Shown here piece after piece: positions 1 to 6,178 of a stretch of 7,263 bases of DNA; the first letter of the stretch is position 1; each line of letters starts with the position of its first letter. The stretch covers positions 1 to 7,263 of the forward strand of contig JAJYBQ010000128.1 of assembly GCA_021778935.1 (NCBI GenBank). Direction: 5' to 3'. Source of the DNA: Pseudomonadota bacterium. Its GTDB lineage: Bacteria; Pseudomonadota; Gammaproteobacteria; Burkholderiales; Burkholderiaceae. Made by a program: the position numbers and the translations under genes. The notes below the pieces were generated by a model that saw only the letters and a program-made list of their open reading frames with translations, was not told the DNA's origin and searched no databases.

Positions 1-1056
1 GCGATCCTGCGTGCGGCGGGGCTGGGCGCGTGCAGCCACACGGTGGGCTCGGTCGACGCCCAGCCGCGCGTGGAAGCGCGTTGCGATGCGCAGGTGCTGG
101 TTTCGCATCCGTTGCGCGATCTGCTGCGCGCGTGGTACGAAGTGTCGTGGTCGATCGCGCGACTGCGCGACAACCCGGATTGCGCCGATGCGGAATTCGA
201 GCGTCTGGGCACCGAGGCCGACGCCGGCCTGTCGCTGCATTGCACCTTCGACCCGGGCGAGAACGTCGCTGCGCCCGCCATCGTCGGCGGCGCGCGTCCG
301 CGCGTCGTGGTGCTGCGCGAGCAGGGCGTCAACAGCCATTACGAGATGGCCGCAGCCTTCGACCGCGCCGGCTTCGAGGCGGTCGACGTCCACATGCGCG
401 ACCTGATGGACGGCCGCGCGCAGCTTGCCTCGTTCCGGGGCCTGGCGGCGGGCGGAGGGTTTTCCTACGGCGACGTGCTGGGCGCGGGCGGCGGCTGGGC
501 CAAGACCATCCTGTACCACCCGGAACTGGCTGAACAGTTCGCCGCCTTCTTTGCGCGGCCCGACACCTTCGGCCTGGGCATCTGCAACGGCTGCCAGATG
601 ATGAGCCAGCTGCGCGGCATGATCCCCGGCGCCGGGCACTGGCCCGATTTCGTGCGCAACACGTCCGAGCAGTTCGAGGCGCGCTTGGTGCAGGTGGAAA
701 TTCCGCAGTCGCCGTCGCTCTTCCTGGGCGGCATGGCGGGGAGCCGCATCCCGGTGGTGAATTCGCACGGCGAGGGGCGGGCATCCTTCGCGTCGACCGA
801 TGCCCGCGCGGCGGTGCCGGTCGCGTTGCGCTATGTCGATGGTCAGGGGGCGGCAACCGAGCGCTATCCCGACAATCCCAACGGCTCGCCGGAGGGAATC
901 TGCGGCGTCACCACCGAGGACGGGCGCTTCACGATCGTCATGCCGCATCCGGAACGGGTGCGGCGCACCGTGCAGATGTCGTGGCAGCCGCCGGGGCTGG
1001 GCGACGATTCGCCGTGGATGCGGATGTTCCGCAACGCGCGGCGCTGGGTGGGGTAG
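1..1056 (+). CDS. purL: Phosphoribosylformylglycinamidine synthase, C-terminal part (5' end outside window)
   Basis: PurL converts FGAR, glutamine and ATP to FGAM, glutamate, ADP and phosphate in cytosolic de novo purine synthesis. The reading frame is open from the first base and ends at TAG 1054-1056, giving the last 351 residues of a protein that in Proteobacteria is about 1,300 residues long. Fragment residues 1-99 are the end of the synthetase part. Residues from about 100 form the class I glutamine amidotransferase domain, starting at [17 protein letters not shown], with an oxyanion-type segment [19 protein letters not shown], the nucleophile C195 in GICNGCQM, and the H316/E318 pair in MPHPERV. 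The whole catalytic triad is present, so this is the intact single-chain form rather than the split PurQ/PurS form. The upstream start and promoter are not visible. The gene converges on the CcoG-like gene, with three bases between the stops. Confidence 0.97.
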   Translation, partial: AILRAAGLGACSHTVGSVDAQPRVEARCDAQVLVSHPLRDLLRAWYEVSWSIARLRDNPDCADAEFERLGTEADAGLSLHCTFDPGENVAAPAIVGGARPRVVVLREQGVNSHYEMAAAFDRAGFEAVDVHMRDLMDGRAQLASFRGLAAGGGFSYGDVLGAGGGWAKTILYHPELAEQFAAFFARPDTFGLGICNGCQMMSQLRGMIPGAGHWPDFVRNTSEQFEARLVQVEIPQSPSLFLGGMAGSRIPVVNSHGEGRASFASTDARAAVPVALRYVDGQGAATERYPDNPNGSPEGICGVTTEDGRFTIVMPHPERVRRTVQMSWQPPGLGDDSPWMRMFRNARRWVG

Positions 1057-1059
1057 ACG

Positions 1060-2010
1060 TCAGTTCGGCTGCAGCAAACCCCACGCGATCATGGCCAGCG
1101 CGACGAGGGTGAGCAGGCCGGGGACGCCGAGTCGCCGCAGCGTCGAGCGGAAGAAGGCGCGTACGCCCGACGCGCCCTGTTCGGCGCCGAACTCGAAGCG
1201 CAGCAGGCCCTCGCCGCGGTTCTTGCGTTCATGCAGGCGGTTGCAGGCGTCGATGCACTCGCCGCAGTCGATGCATCGGTCGACGGGCCGGATGTTGGTG
1301 GGCGTGATGCCGGTCACGCACATCGTGGTGCAGTAGTTGCAGCGCGTGCACTCTGCCGAACGCGCTGCGTCGTAGTGGACGTGCAGCGCATCCTTGGTGC
1401 GGAACAGCAACTGGCCGTAGCGGTACGGGCAGAGGAAGTTGCACCAGAAGTGGCGGAAGACGGCGGCGTCGACGAGGACCGCCACGACGGAGACGAAGTA
1501 CAGCCGGTGCATGAACTGGGCGAACTGCGGGTCGGCATGCAGCGTGATCAGCGACCAGATCTCGTCGGGCGGAACGAAGTAGAAGAGCGGTATGACGCCC
1601 AGCACCAGGGAGATGCCGAGCAGGCTCGCGCTCAGCACGGTCCAGTTCAGCGCCTTGTTCTTCGAGGGGGCGACGATCAGCCCTTCGCTCTCGACGTCGA
1701 CGTTGGCGCGGTGGCCGAGAAACCGGTGGGTGAGCACGTTGGCCCATTCCGCGACCGAATTCTGCGGACACAGCCAACCGCACCAGACCGTGCCGATGGT
1801 GGTGTAGGTCACCAGCGGCGCGGCGGCGAGGAACAGCGCGAGGCCGAGGATCACCGGGAAGTTGCGCAGGGTGACCGGATGGTCGAACAGCATCAGGCTC
1901 GCCGTCGTGAGGTCGATGCGAAAGATGCCCAGCACCGGAATCAGCGCAAGCGCGATCAGCGCCGCAATCTGGCTCAGCCGCCGCATGCCGTGATATTGCG
2001 GCGCGTTCAT
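1060..2010 (-). CDS. CcoG/FixG-like membrane polyferredoxin lacking the C-terminal FixG domain
   Basis: 316-aa inner-membrane iron-sulfur protein. Visible in order: TM1 about 12-30; TM2 about 51-72 running into W76-C77-G-W-L-C81-P-Q; TM3 about 123-146; TM4 about 170-188 running into W189-C190-N-F-L-C194-P-Y; a two-cluster ferredoxin module with C221, C224, C227, C231 and C246, C249, C252, C256; and TM5 about 294-313. This order and the WCGxxCPQ and CxxxCPY motifs match CcoG/RdxA/FixG, known for copper reduction during cbb3 oxidase assembly, more than NapH. CcoG is normally about 460-480 residues with an Ig-like periplasmic C-terminal domain; here the protein ends just after TM5. The usual Pro after the fourth cluster cysteine is Val232, though all eight cysteines remain. 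The ATG overlaps the ftsH stop (ATGA), implying coupled translation. Electron transfer across or at the membrane is inferred; the substrate is unknown. Confidence 0.85.
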   Translation of the reverse strand: MNAPQYHGMRRLSQIAALIALALIPVLGIFRIDLTTASLMLFDHPVTLRNFPVILGLALFLAAAPLVTYTTIGTVWCGWLCPQNSVAEWANVLTHRFLGHRANVDVESEGLIVAPSKNKALNWTVLSASLLGISLVLGVIPLFYFVPPDEIWSLITLHADPQFAQFMHRLYFVSVVAVLVDAAVFRHFWCNFLCPYRYGQLLFRTKDALHVHYDAARSAECTRCNYCTTMCVTGITPTNIRPVDRCIDCGECIDACNRLHERKNRGEGLLRFEFGAEQGASGVRAFFRSTLRRLGVPGLLTLVALAMIAWGLLQPN

Positions 2011-3878
2011 GGCCGGGATTCCGGCGGCGGTGCTTCGGGCGTCTGTGCCTCGGCCACGGGAAGGGGCTGCGCCGCGGCAAGCACCGTGCGCAGTTCCTCA
2101 TCCGCGAGGGTTTCCTTTTCCAGCAGGCGCTGTGCGCCGCTGCGCAGCAGCGCCATGTTGCGGGTCAGGATGGCGCGGGCTTTGGCCAGGGCCTCCTCGA
2201 CCAGCGCATGGGTGGCGTGGTCGATGGCACGCGCGGTCTGCTCGGAGTACTCGCGCCGCTGTGCGGGAATGGCATCCGAGCTCAGGAACTGCTGCGTGTC
2301 CCGTTCGAAGACCAGCGGGCCGAGGGCTTCGTCCATGCCGTAGCGTACGACGATGCTGTGGGCGATGTCCGTGACCTTGATCAGATCATCGGCGGCGCCG
2401 GTGGACACCTCGTCGAATACCAGCTGTTCGGCGACGCGCCCGCCCAGCAGCACGGCCATCTTGTCTTCGAGTTCCGCCCGCGTCATCAGGTAGCGATCCT
2501 CGGTGGGACGCTGGATGGTGTAGCCCAGCGCGCCGATGCCGCGGGGAATGATCGAGATCTTCTGCACCGCATCCTGCCCCGGCAGGGATGCCGCCACCAG
2601 CGCATGGCCCATCTCGTGGTGCGCGACGAACGCGCGCTCCTTGGGGTTGAGCAGGCGCGAGCGCTTTTCCAGGCCGGCGACGATGCGCTCGATCGCGCTC
2701 GTGAAGTCGTCCTCTTCGACCTTCTCGTGATCGCGCCGGGTGGCCTGCAGCGCCGCTTCATTGACCAGGTTGGCGAGGTCCGCCCCCGAGAATCCCGGCG
2801 TGAGCGCGGCGATCTTGTCGAGGTCGACGCCCGTCGCGATCGTGACCTTTCGGGTATGGACGCGCAGGATCTGCAGGCGGCCGCTGCGGTCCGGCCGATC
2901 GACCAGCACCTGACGGTCGAAGCGGCCGGCGCGCAGCAGGGCGGGATCGAGGATTTCCGGGCGGTTGGTGGCTGCGAGCAGCACGAGGCCCGCGCTCGAG
3001 TCGAAGCCGTCGAGTTCCGCGAGCAGCTGGTTGAGCGTCTGTTCCTTCTCGTCGTGGCCGCCCAGGCCATAGGCGCCGCGGGCGCGCCCCAGCGCGTCGA
3101 TCTCGTCGATGAAGATGATGGCCGGCGCCTTCTTGCGCGCTTCCTCGAAGAGATCGCGCACGCGGGCGGCGCCCACGCCGACGAACATCTCGACGAATTC
3201 CGAGCCGTTGATGGAGAAGAAGGCCACGCCCGCTTCGCCCGCCACCGCGCGGGCGAGCAGCGTCTTGCCGGTGCCGGGGGGGCCGACGAGCAGCACGCCC
3301 TTGGGGATCTTGGCCCCGAGGCGCCCGTAGCGGCCGGCGTCCTTCAGGAACCCGACGATTTCGCGGAGCTCCTCCTTGGCCTCGTCGACGCCGGCGACGT
3401 CTTCGAACGTCACCTTGACGTCGGTTTCGACGTAGACCTTGGCCTTGCTCTTGCCGATCGCGAGCAGCCCGGTGCCGAGGTCGCCGGCGCGGTCCTGCAG
3501 GCGGCGCATCAACAGCAGCCAGATGCCGAAAAAAATTGCCGTCGGAATGAGCCAGCGCATGAGTTCGCGAAAGAAGCCGCTGTCGACGACGCCGCGGAAT
3601 TGGACGTTGTATTGCGCCAGATCATTGGCGAGCGCCGGATCCACCCGCGTGGTGACGAAGTTCTTGCGCCCGTTGGCGAGGGGCGCGCGCAGGGACCCTT
3701 CGATATAGTCGCGGGTGATGGCGATGTCGCCGACATTGCCCTTCTTCAACTGGGCGAGGAAGGCGCTGTAGGCCATGGGCTCGGTGTTGCGGTACTGCAG
3801 CCACGCGTCGTGCAGAAACACCACGCCGAGCAGGGCGAAGATCAGATACGCCAAGTTGAAGGAAGTCTTCTTTTCCAT
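2007..3878 (-). CDS. ftsH: FtsH-type membrane AAA+ zinc metalloprotease
   Basis: ATP-driven, membrane-anchored protease that extracts and degrades membrane and regulatory proteins as a hexamer. 623 aa, near the usual 600-650. TM1 is about 7-26, a periplasmic FtsH_ext domain about 27-106, and TM2 about 109-124. The AAA+ module has Walker A GPPGTGKT (199-206), pore loop FVG (232-234), Walker B IIFIDE (254-259), and a second region of homology from about 303 with arginine fingers R319 and R322. The peptidase has zinc motif H421-E-M-G-H425 and a likely third ligand D498 in STGAADD. All catalytic residues are present. The Ala/Ser usual inside HExGH is Met. The tail (about 602-623) is Pro/Ala-rich. 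The start fits the MEKKT-type N-terminus; the ribosome site is poor (GGAG, complement of 3881-3884, only 2 bases from ATG). It does not have the rlmE/folP neighbours typical of the main ftsH, so it may be a second paralogue; the overlapping CcoG-like gene could be a partner or client. Confidence 0.96.
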   Translation of the reverse strand: MEKKTSFNLAYLIFALLGVVFLHDAWLQYRNTEPMAYSAFLAQLKKGNVGDIAITRDYIEGSLRAPLANGRKNFVTTRVDPALANDLAQYNVQFRGVVDSGFFRELMRWLIPTAIFFGIWLLLMRRLQDRAGDLGTGLLAIGKSKAKVYVETDVKVTFEDVAGVDEAKEELREIVGFLKDAGRYGRLGAKIPKGVLLVGPPGTGKTLLARAVAGEAGVAFFSINGSEFVEMFVGVGAARVRDLFEEARKKAPAIIFIDEIDALGRARGAYGLGGHDEKEQTLNQLLAELDGFDSSAGLVLLAATNRPEILDPALLRAGRFDRQVLVDRPDRSGRLQILRVHTRKVTIATGVDLDKIAALTPGFSGADLANLVNEAALQATRRDHEKVEEDDFTSAIERIVAGLEKRSRLLNPKERAFVAHHEMGHALVAASLPGQDAVQKISIIPRGIGALGYTIQRPTEDRYLMTRAELEDKMAVLLGGRVAEQLVFDEVSTGAADDLIKVTDIAHSIVVRYGMDEALGPLVFERDTQQFLSSDAIPAQRREYSEQTARAIDHATHALVEEALAKARAILTRNMALLRSGAQRLLEKETLADEELRTVLAAAQPLPVAEAQTPEAPPPESRP

Positions 3879-3960
3879 CGCTCCGGCTACGCTTTCGCAA
3901 AAGGATCCGAGGTCGTTCCGCGATCCGATTCTCCCACACCGTTTCGAAATCGGGATGATG

Positions 3961-4000
3961 AGACCCGTTCGCCGGCAGTGCGTCGCCGACGAACGGGTCT
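3961..4000. repeat. Inverted repeat, 11-bp perfect arms, in the divergent region
   Basis: AGACCCGTTCG (3961-3971) is matched exactly by its reverse complement CGAACGGGTCT (3990-4000). Inside, after one mismatched pair, CGGC (3973-3976) pairs with GCCG (3985-3988), leaving an 8-base loop. The element sits about 83 bases upstream of the ftsH start and 75 upstream of the plus-strand gene. No T-run follows on either strand, so an intrinsic terminator is unlikely. It could be an operator shared by both promoters or a leader hairpin; the sequence alone does not decide. Confidence 0.6.
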
Positions 4001-4062
4001 TGTTGCTCCGCTGGTCAATGGCGGGCCAGTCGGTGTACCGTATGTCCGGGTCCGACTCGAAT

Positions 4063-4070
4063 GGGAGGAA
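4063..4070 (+). promoter_or_regulatory. Shine-Dalgarno site that decides the start of the host-attachment-family gene
   Basis: GGGAGGAA lies 5 bases before ATG 4076. An in-frame ATG at 4061 directly abuts this site, so using it would place the ribosome binding site inside the coding region. The 4076 start is therefore preferred. Confidence 0.85.
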
Positions 4071-4075
4071 AAGCG

Positions 4076-4537
4076 ATGAATCGGATTTGGGTGATGGTTG
4101 CGAACTCCATGCAGGCGCGTTGTTTCGAACAGGGCCGGGCGACCGGTACGGCGCTGGAGCCCTTGGCCACGTTTTCCTGTCCGCAGGGGCGCAGCAAGGG
4201 ATCGGATCTGACCGCCGACCGGTCCGGGCACGAGGAAATGGGACACGGCCGCGGGAGTTCCAGTTACGGGCCGCGGTTGGACGCGCGTGCCAAGGTGCGG
4301 GAGGAATTCGCGCGCGATCTGGCGCACTTCCTCAACGCCGGGATCGCCGCGCACCGGTGCAACGGGCTGATCGTGCTGGCGGCGCCGCCGTTCCTCGGCC
4401 GTATCAAATTGCACCTGAGTCGCCCGGCATCCAGGGTGCTCGCGGCGGCGATCGGGCGCAATCTCGTCGACCTCGACGATGCGACTCTGGTGCGGCGGAT
4501 CCGCGACGAGGTTCCGCGCGCGACATGGTTGCACTGA
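4076..4537 (+). CDS. Host-attachment family protein (bacterial eRF1-like fold)
   Basis: 153-aa soluble protein with no signal peptide. The N-terminus RIWVMVANSMQARCFEQG (3-20) fits the opening strand of the family named 'protein required for attachment to host cells', in which an aromatic/hydrophobic strand is followed by a small-residue-rich turn and an ARxFE-like segment. The C-terminal half has LIVLAAPPFLGRIKLHLS (98-115) followed by a segment ending in LVDLDDATLVRRI, again typical of that family. The middle (about 38-70) is polar and Gly/His/Ser-rich, probably a flexible loop, as in relatives. The family resembles archaeal/bacterial eRF1-type domains, and its molecular role is not settled; the attachment name comes from an early Agrobacterium phenotype and should not be read as proof of a host interaction. 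Start chosen from the strong GGGAGG site. It is divergent from ftsH and 100 bases ahead of arginase. Confidence 0.82.
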   Translation: MNRIWVMVANSMQARCFEQGRATGTALEPLATFSCPQGRSKGSDLTADRSGHEEMGHGRGSSSYGPRLDARAKVREEFARDLAHFLNAGIAAHRCNGLIVLAAPPFLGRIKLHLSRPASRVLAAAIGRNLVDLDDATLVRRIRDEVPRATWLH

Positions 4538-4540
4538 CGA

Positions 4541-4558
4541 CGGCCGGGAAACGGGCCG
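4541..4558. repeat. Short inverted repeat after the host-attachment-family gene
   Basis: CGGCC (4541-4545) and GGCCG (4554-4558) flank the 8-base spacer GGGAAACG. It begins 4 bases after the upstream stop codon and directly abuts the large palindrome. The stem is short and no T-run follows, so alone it is weak; it is notable as the first of three dyads in a row. Confidence 0.4.
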
Positions 4559-4559
4559 C

Positions 4560-4593
4560 GACGCGGGTCGTGACCCGGGTCACGACCCGCGTC
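4560..4593. repeat. Perfect 34-bp palindrome with no spacer
   Basis: GACGCGGGTCGTGACCC (4560-4576) is followed immediately by its exact reverse complement (4577-4593), centred on CCC|GGG. Each half contains a nested near-palindrome, GGGTC-GT-GACCC and GGGTC-AC-GACCC, so the element looks like two adjacent 12-bp dyads framed by GACGC/GCGTC. Transcribed, it would form about a 15-bp stem with a tetraloop. No U-tract follows, so it is not a classical intrinsic terminator. Two-dimer operator, mobile palindromic unit, or processing/terminator stem are the options; it lies in the gap before arginase. Confidence 0.9.
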
Positions 4594-4601
4594 CCGCAAG
4601 C

Positions 4602-4637
4602 CCCGTTCCCGCCCCTGCGGCGCGGAGCGGGAACGGG
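4602..4637 (+). promoter_or_regulatory. Hairpin covering the arginase ribosome binding site
   Basis: CCCGTTCCCGC (4602-4612) is exactly complementary to GCGGGAACGGG (4627-4637), and two more G-C pairs (4614-4615 with 4624-4625) extend inward past one mismatch. The right arm ends on the base before ATG 4638 and includes the purine-rich stretch (GGAG/GGGAA, 4624-4633) that would serve as Shine-Dalgarno sequence. If folded in mRNA it would hide the initiation region. That arginase translation is controlled this way is inference. Confidence 0.6.
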
Positions 4638-5588
4638 ATGAACGGCAGCGCGGTGGGCGAGCGCTTGCGGGGCAGTCCTGCCCGGGTCACGCTCATCGGC
4701 GCTCCGACCGACGTCGGGGCCGGGCTGCGCGGCGCATCGATGGGGCCGGAGGCCTTGCGGGTTGCGGGCATCGCAGCGGCTCTGCGGAAGCAGGGCGTGG
4801 ATCTCGACGATCGGGGCAATCTTGCCGGCCCCGGAAATCCGCAAGCTGCGCCGGTCGGCGGGATCCGTCATCGCAGCGAGGTCGCGCAGTGGAACCGGGC
4901 GGTATTCGAGGCTACGCAGGGCGTGCTGCAGGCGGGGCGGATCCCCATCCTGCTCGGCGGTGACCACAGCCTCGCGATCGGTTCGATCAGCGCCGTCGCG
5001 CGCCATTGCCGCGAAGCGCGGCGCGACCTGCGCGTGCTCTGGCTCGACGCCCATGCCGACGTGAACACCGAGGTCCATACGCCGACCGGCAACCTGCACG
5101 GCATGCCGGTGGCCTGCCTCTGCGGCAGCGGTCCGGACGAGCTGATCCGCCTCGCCGGCACCGTGCCGGCGCTGGAAGCCGACCGGATCCGGCAGATCGG
5201 CGTCCGCAGCGTCGATGCCGGCGAGCGCCCCCGGCTGCGCGAACTGGCCATGCAGGTCTACGACATGCGCGCGATCGACGAGTCCGGGATGCGGGCGTGC
5301 ATGGAACGGGCGCTTGCCGGCGTCAATCCGGATACCCACCTTCACGTTAGTCTGGATGTCGATTTCCTGGATCCCGACATGGCGCCGGGGGTGGCGACGC
5401 CGGTGCGCGGCGGGCCGACCTACCGGGAGGCGCAGTTGTGCATGGAAATGATCGCGGACGCGGGGTGCCTGCGGTCGCTCGATATCGTGGAATTGAATCC
5501 CGCACGCGATGTCCGGAACCGGACCGCCACCCTGGTGGTCGAACTGCTGGAATCGCTGTTCGGAAAAAGCACGCTGATGAAGGGGTAG
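4638..5588 (+). CDS. rocF: Arginase
   Basis: Hydrolyses L-arginine to L-ornithine and urea with a binuclear Mn(II) centre; cytosolic, arginine catabolism. 316 aa, normal for the family. Metal ligands by motif: H110 (GGDHS), D137, H139 and D141 (LDAHADVNT), D240 and D242 (SLDVDFLDP). The catalytic histidine is H154 in GNLHGMP and the E285 of SLDIVELNP is present. GNLHG and the N-terminal IGAPTDVGAGLRGASMGP (20-37) point to arginase rather than agmatinase. The substrate-binding Ser found before GNLHG in many arginases is Thr150 here, a mild change also plausible in active enzymes. The frame stays open far upstream into the preceding gene; ATG 4638 is chosen because family homology begins about residue 16 and the upstream frame is the shadow of another gene. 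The gap upstream is packed with inverted repeats. No urease or ornithine gene is adjacent. Confidence 0.95.
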   Translation: MNGSAVGERLRGSPARVTLIGAPTDVGAGLRGASMGPEALRVAGIAAALRKQGVDLDDRGNLAGPGNPQAAPVGGIRHRSEVAQWNRAVFEATQGVLQAGRIPILLGGDHSLAIGSISAVARHCREARRDLRVLWLDAHADVNTEVHTPTGNLHGMPVACLCGSGPDELIRLAGTVPALEADRIRQIGVRSVDAGERPRLRELAMQVYDMRAIDESGMRACMERALAGVNPDTHLHVSLDVDFLDPDMAPGVATPVRGGPTYREAQLCMEMIADAGCLRSLDIVELNPARDVRNRTATLVVELLESLFGKSTLMKG

Positions 5589-5676
5589 GTCGCGTTACAA
5601 GCGGAAACGCAATGGCCTGTGCGGGTGCCGGCGTCGTTCGCTAGTATTGGCAGAGGATTCACCGGGAAACCGGAAG

Positions 5677-5681
5677 AGGAG
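5677..5681 (+). promoter_or_regulatory. Shine-Dalgarno site fixing the start of the Gly/Trp-repeat protein
   Basis: AGGAG ends 6 bases before ATG 5688. The frame is open back to an ATG at 5619, but only the 5688 start gives a clean signal peptide at the N-terminus, so both spacing and protein sequence agree. Confidence 0.85.
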
Positions 5682-5687
5682 AGTGTG

Positions 5688-6107
5688 ATGAAACGGATTT
5701 TGGGTGTGGTGGCTCTGGCCTTGCTCGCCAACGCGGCGGTGCTCGGGACGGCGCAGGCGGACGGCTGGCGCGGTGGCTGGGGCGGTGGCGATGGCTGGCG
5801 CGGCGGCTGGGGCGGTGGCGACGGCTGGCGCGGTGGCGAAGGCTGGGGCGGTGGCTGGGGCGGCGAAGGCATGGGCGCCGCAGTGGTGGGCGGCATGTTG
5901 GGCGGGATGATCGCGCAGGGCGTCGCCCCGCCGCCGGTCGTCGCGGCGCCGCCGGCGGTCATCGTGCCGCAACCGGCGTACGGATACGGATATGCGCCAC
6001 CGGCGGTGGCCTATCCCGCGCCGCCGGCGTACGTGCAGCCCGCCTATCCGGCCCCCTATGGCTATGGGGGCGGCGGCTACTACTACGGCGGCGGCGACGA
6101 CGATTGA
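5688..6107 (+). CDS. Secreted Gly/Trp-repeat protein with a glycine zipper and Pro/Tyr-rich tail
   Basis: 139 aa, four visible parts. Residues 1-24 are a signal peptide (MKR, hydrophobic core, AQA cleavage before D25). Residues 25-60 hold two exact copies of DGWRGGWGGG, a third partial copy DGWRGG (45-50), and degenerate GWGGGWGG units. Residues 62-78 (MGAAVVGGMLGGMIAQG) form a glycine zipper with small residues every fourth position (A64, G68, G72, A76 and A65, G69, G73), as in glycine-zipper membrane-spanning hairpins of envelope proteins. Residues 81-124 are Pro/Ala/Tyr-rich, ending in a Gly/Tyr stretch and three aspartates. There is no lipobox, so it should be periplasmic, outer-membrane-associated or extracellular. 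Similar low-complexity glycine-zipper proteins are common in Burkholderiales and relatives without known function. It lies 99 bases after arginase and is followed by a terminator-like hairpin, so it is probably its own transcript. Confidence 0.82.
   Translation: MKRILGVVALALLANAAVLGTAQADGWRGGWGGGDGWRGGWGGGDGWRGGEGWGGGWGGEGMGAAVVGGMLGGMIAQGVAPPPVVAAPPAVIVPQPAYGYGYAPPAVAYPAPPAYVQPAYPAPYGYGGGGYYYGGGDDD
5760..5837 (+). repeat. 30-bp in-frame tandem repeat, about 2.6 copies
   Basis: Units run 5760-5789, 5790-5819 and 5820-5837 (partial), each beginning GAYGGCTGGCGCGG. Units 1 and 2 differ at only two third-codon bases and encode the same ten residues, so the array looks like a recent duplication kept in frame. 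Shorter GGCTGGGGCGGT elements continue to about 5865. Copy number could vary between strains through slippage. Confidence 0.9.
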
Positions 6108-6132
6108 GGGCGCGCGGCGGGAGCGCAGGCGC

Positions 6133-6154
6133 AGAGCCCCGGCTCCGGGGCTTT
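6133..6154 (+). terminator. Probable intrinsic terminator after the Gly/Trp-repeat gene
   Basis: AGCCCCGG (6135-6142) and CCGGGGCT (6145-6152) form a GC-rich stem around a tight CT centre (effectively a GCTC tetraloop), with A33-T54 and G34-T53 extending it. It starts 25 bases after the stop. The T-tract is short (TTTC), so termination may be partial; it lies just ahead of the lipoprotein start. Confidence 0.6.
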
Positions 6155-6178
6155 CAGGGAATGTGACGGAAGCGCGTG

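Larger units (their letters stand above)
3879..4075. promoter_or_regulatory. Divergent control region between ftsH and the host-attachment-family gene
   Basis: These 197 bases must carry promoters for both outward-reading genes. I found no convincing sigma-70 boxes on either strand and no clean heat-shock (sigma-32) CTTGAA/CCCCAT pair upstream of ftsH, so start sites are not assigned. The region's visible structure is the inverted repeat at 3961-4000, annotated separately. That promoters lie here is inferred from the divergent gene layout only. Confidence 0.5.

Noticed and set aside
1231..2343. Plus-strand open frame opposite the CcoG-like gene and the end of ftsH
   Set aside because: Antisense shadow: it spans two real genes, lacks a ribosome site and has no recognisable motif.
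2208..4079. Long plus-strand open frame (about 620 codons) opposite ftsH
   Set aside because: It mirrors a clear FtsH gene with every motif; the predicted protein is low-complexity Ala/Arg/Glu-rich with no family features. Long antisense frames are expected at this GC content.
4479..4637. N-terminal extension of arginase into the upstream gene
   Set aside because: It would overlap the host-attachment-family coding region and the palindromes, and family similarity begins only after ATG 4638.
4404..5345. Minus-strand open frame opposite arginase
   Set aside because: Arginase on the plus strand has all metal ligands; the antisense product is Arg/Ala-rich with no domain pattern.
5592..5610. GCGTT/AACGC inverted repeat after the arginase stop as a terminator
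   Set aside because: Only five base pairs with a 9-base loop and no T-tract.
5619..5647. Possible sigma-70 promoter with TAGTAT (5642-5647) before the Gly/Trp-repeat gene
   Set aside because: The -10 match is fair but no -35-like hexamer lies 16-18 bases upstream, so I do not annotate it.
5760..5865. Repeat array as a CRISPR or satellite element
   Set aside because: The repeats are directly adjoining, in frame, and code for a decapeptide; there are no unique spacers.
5420..5962. Minus-strand frame encoding a Pro-rich repeat protein
   Set aside because: The Pro-rich repeats are the reverse complement of the Gly/Trp repeats of the exported protein, which has a signal peptide and a good ribosome site.
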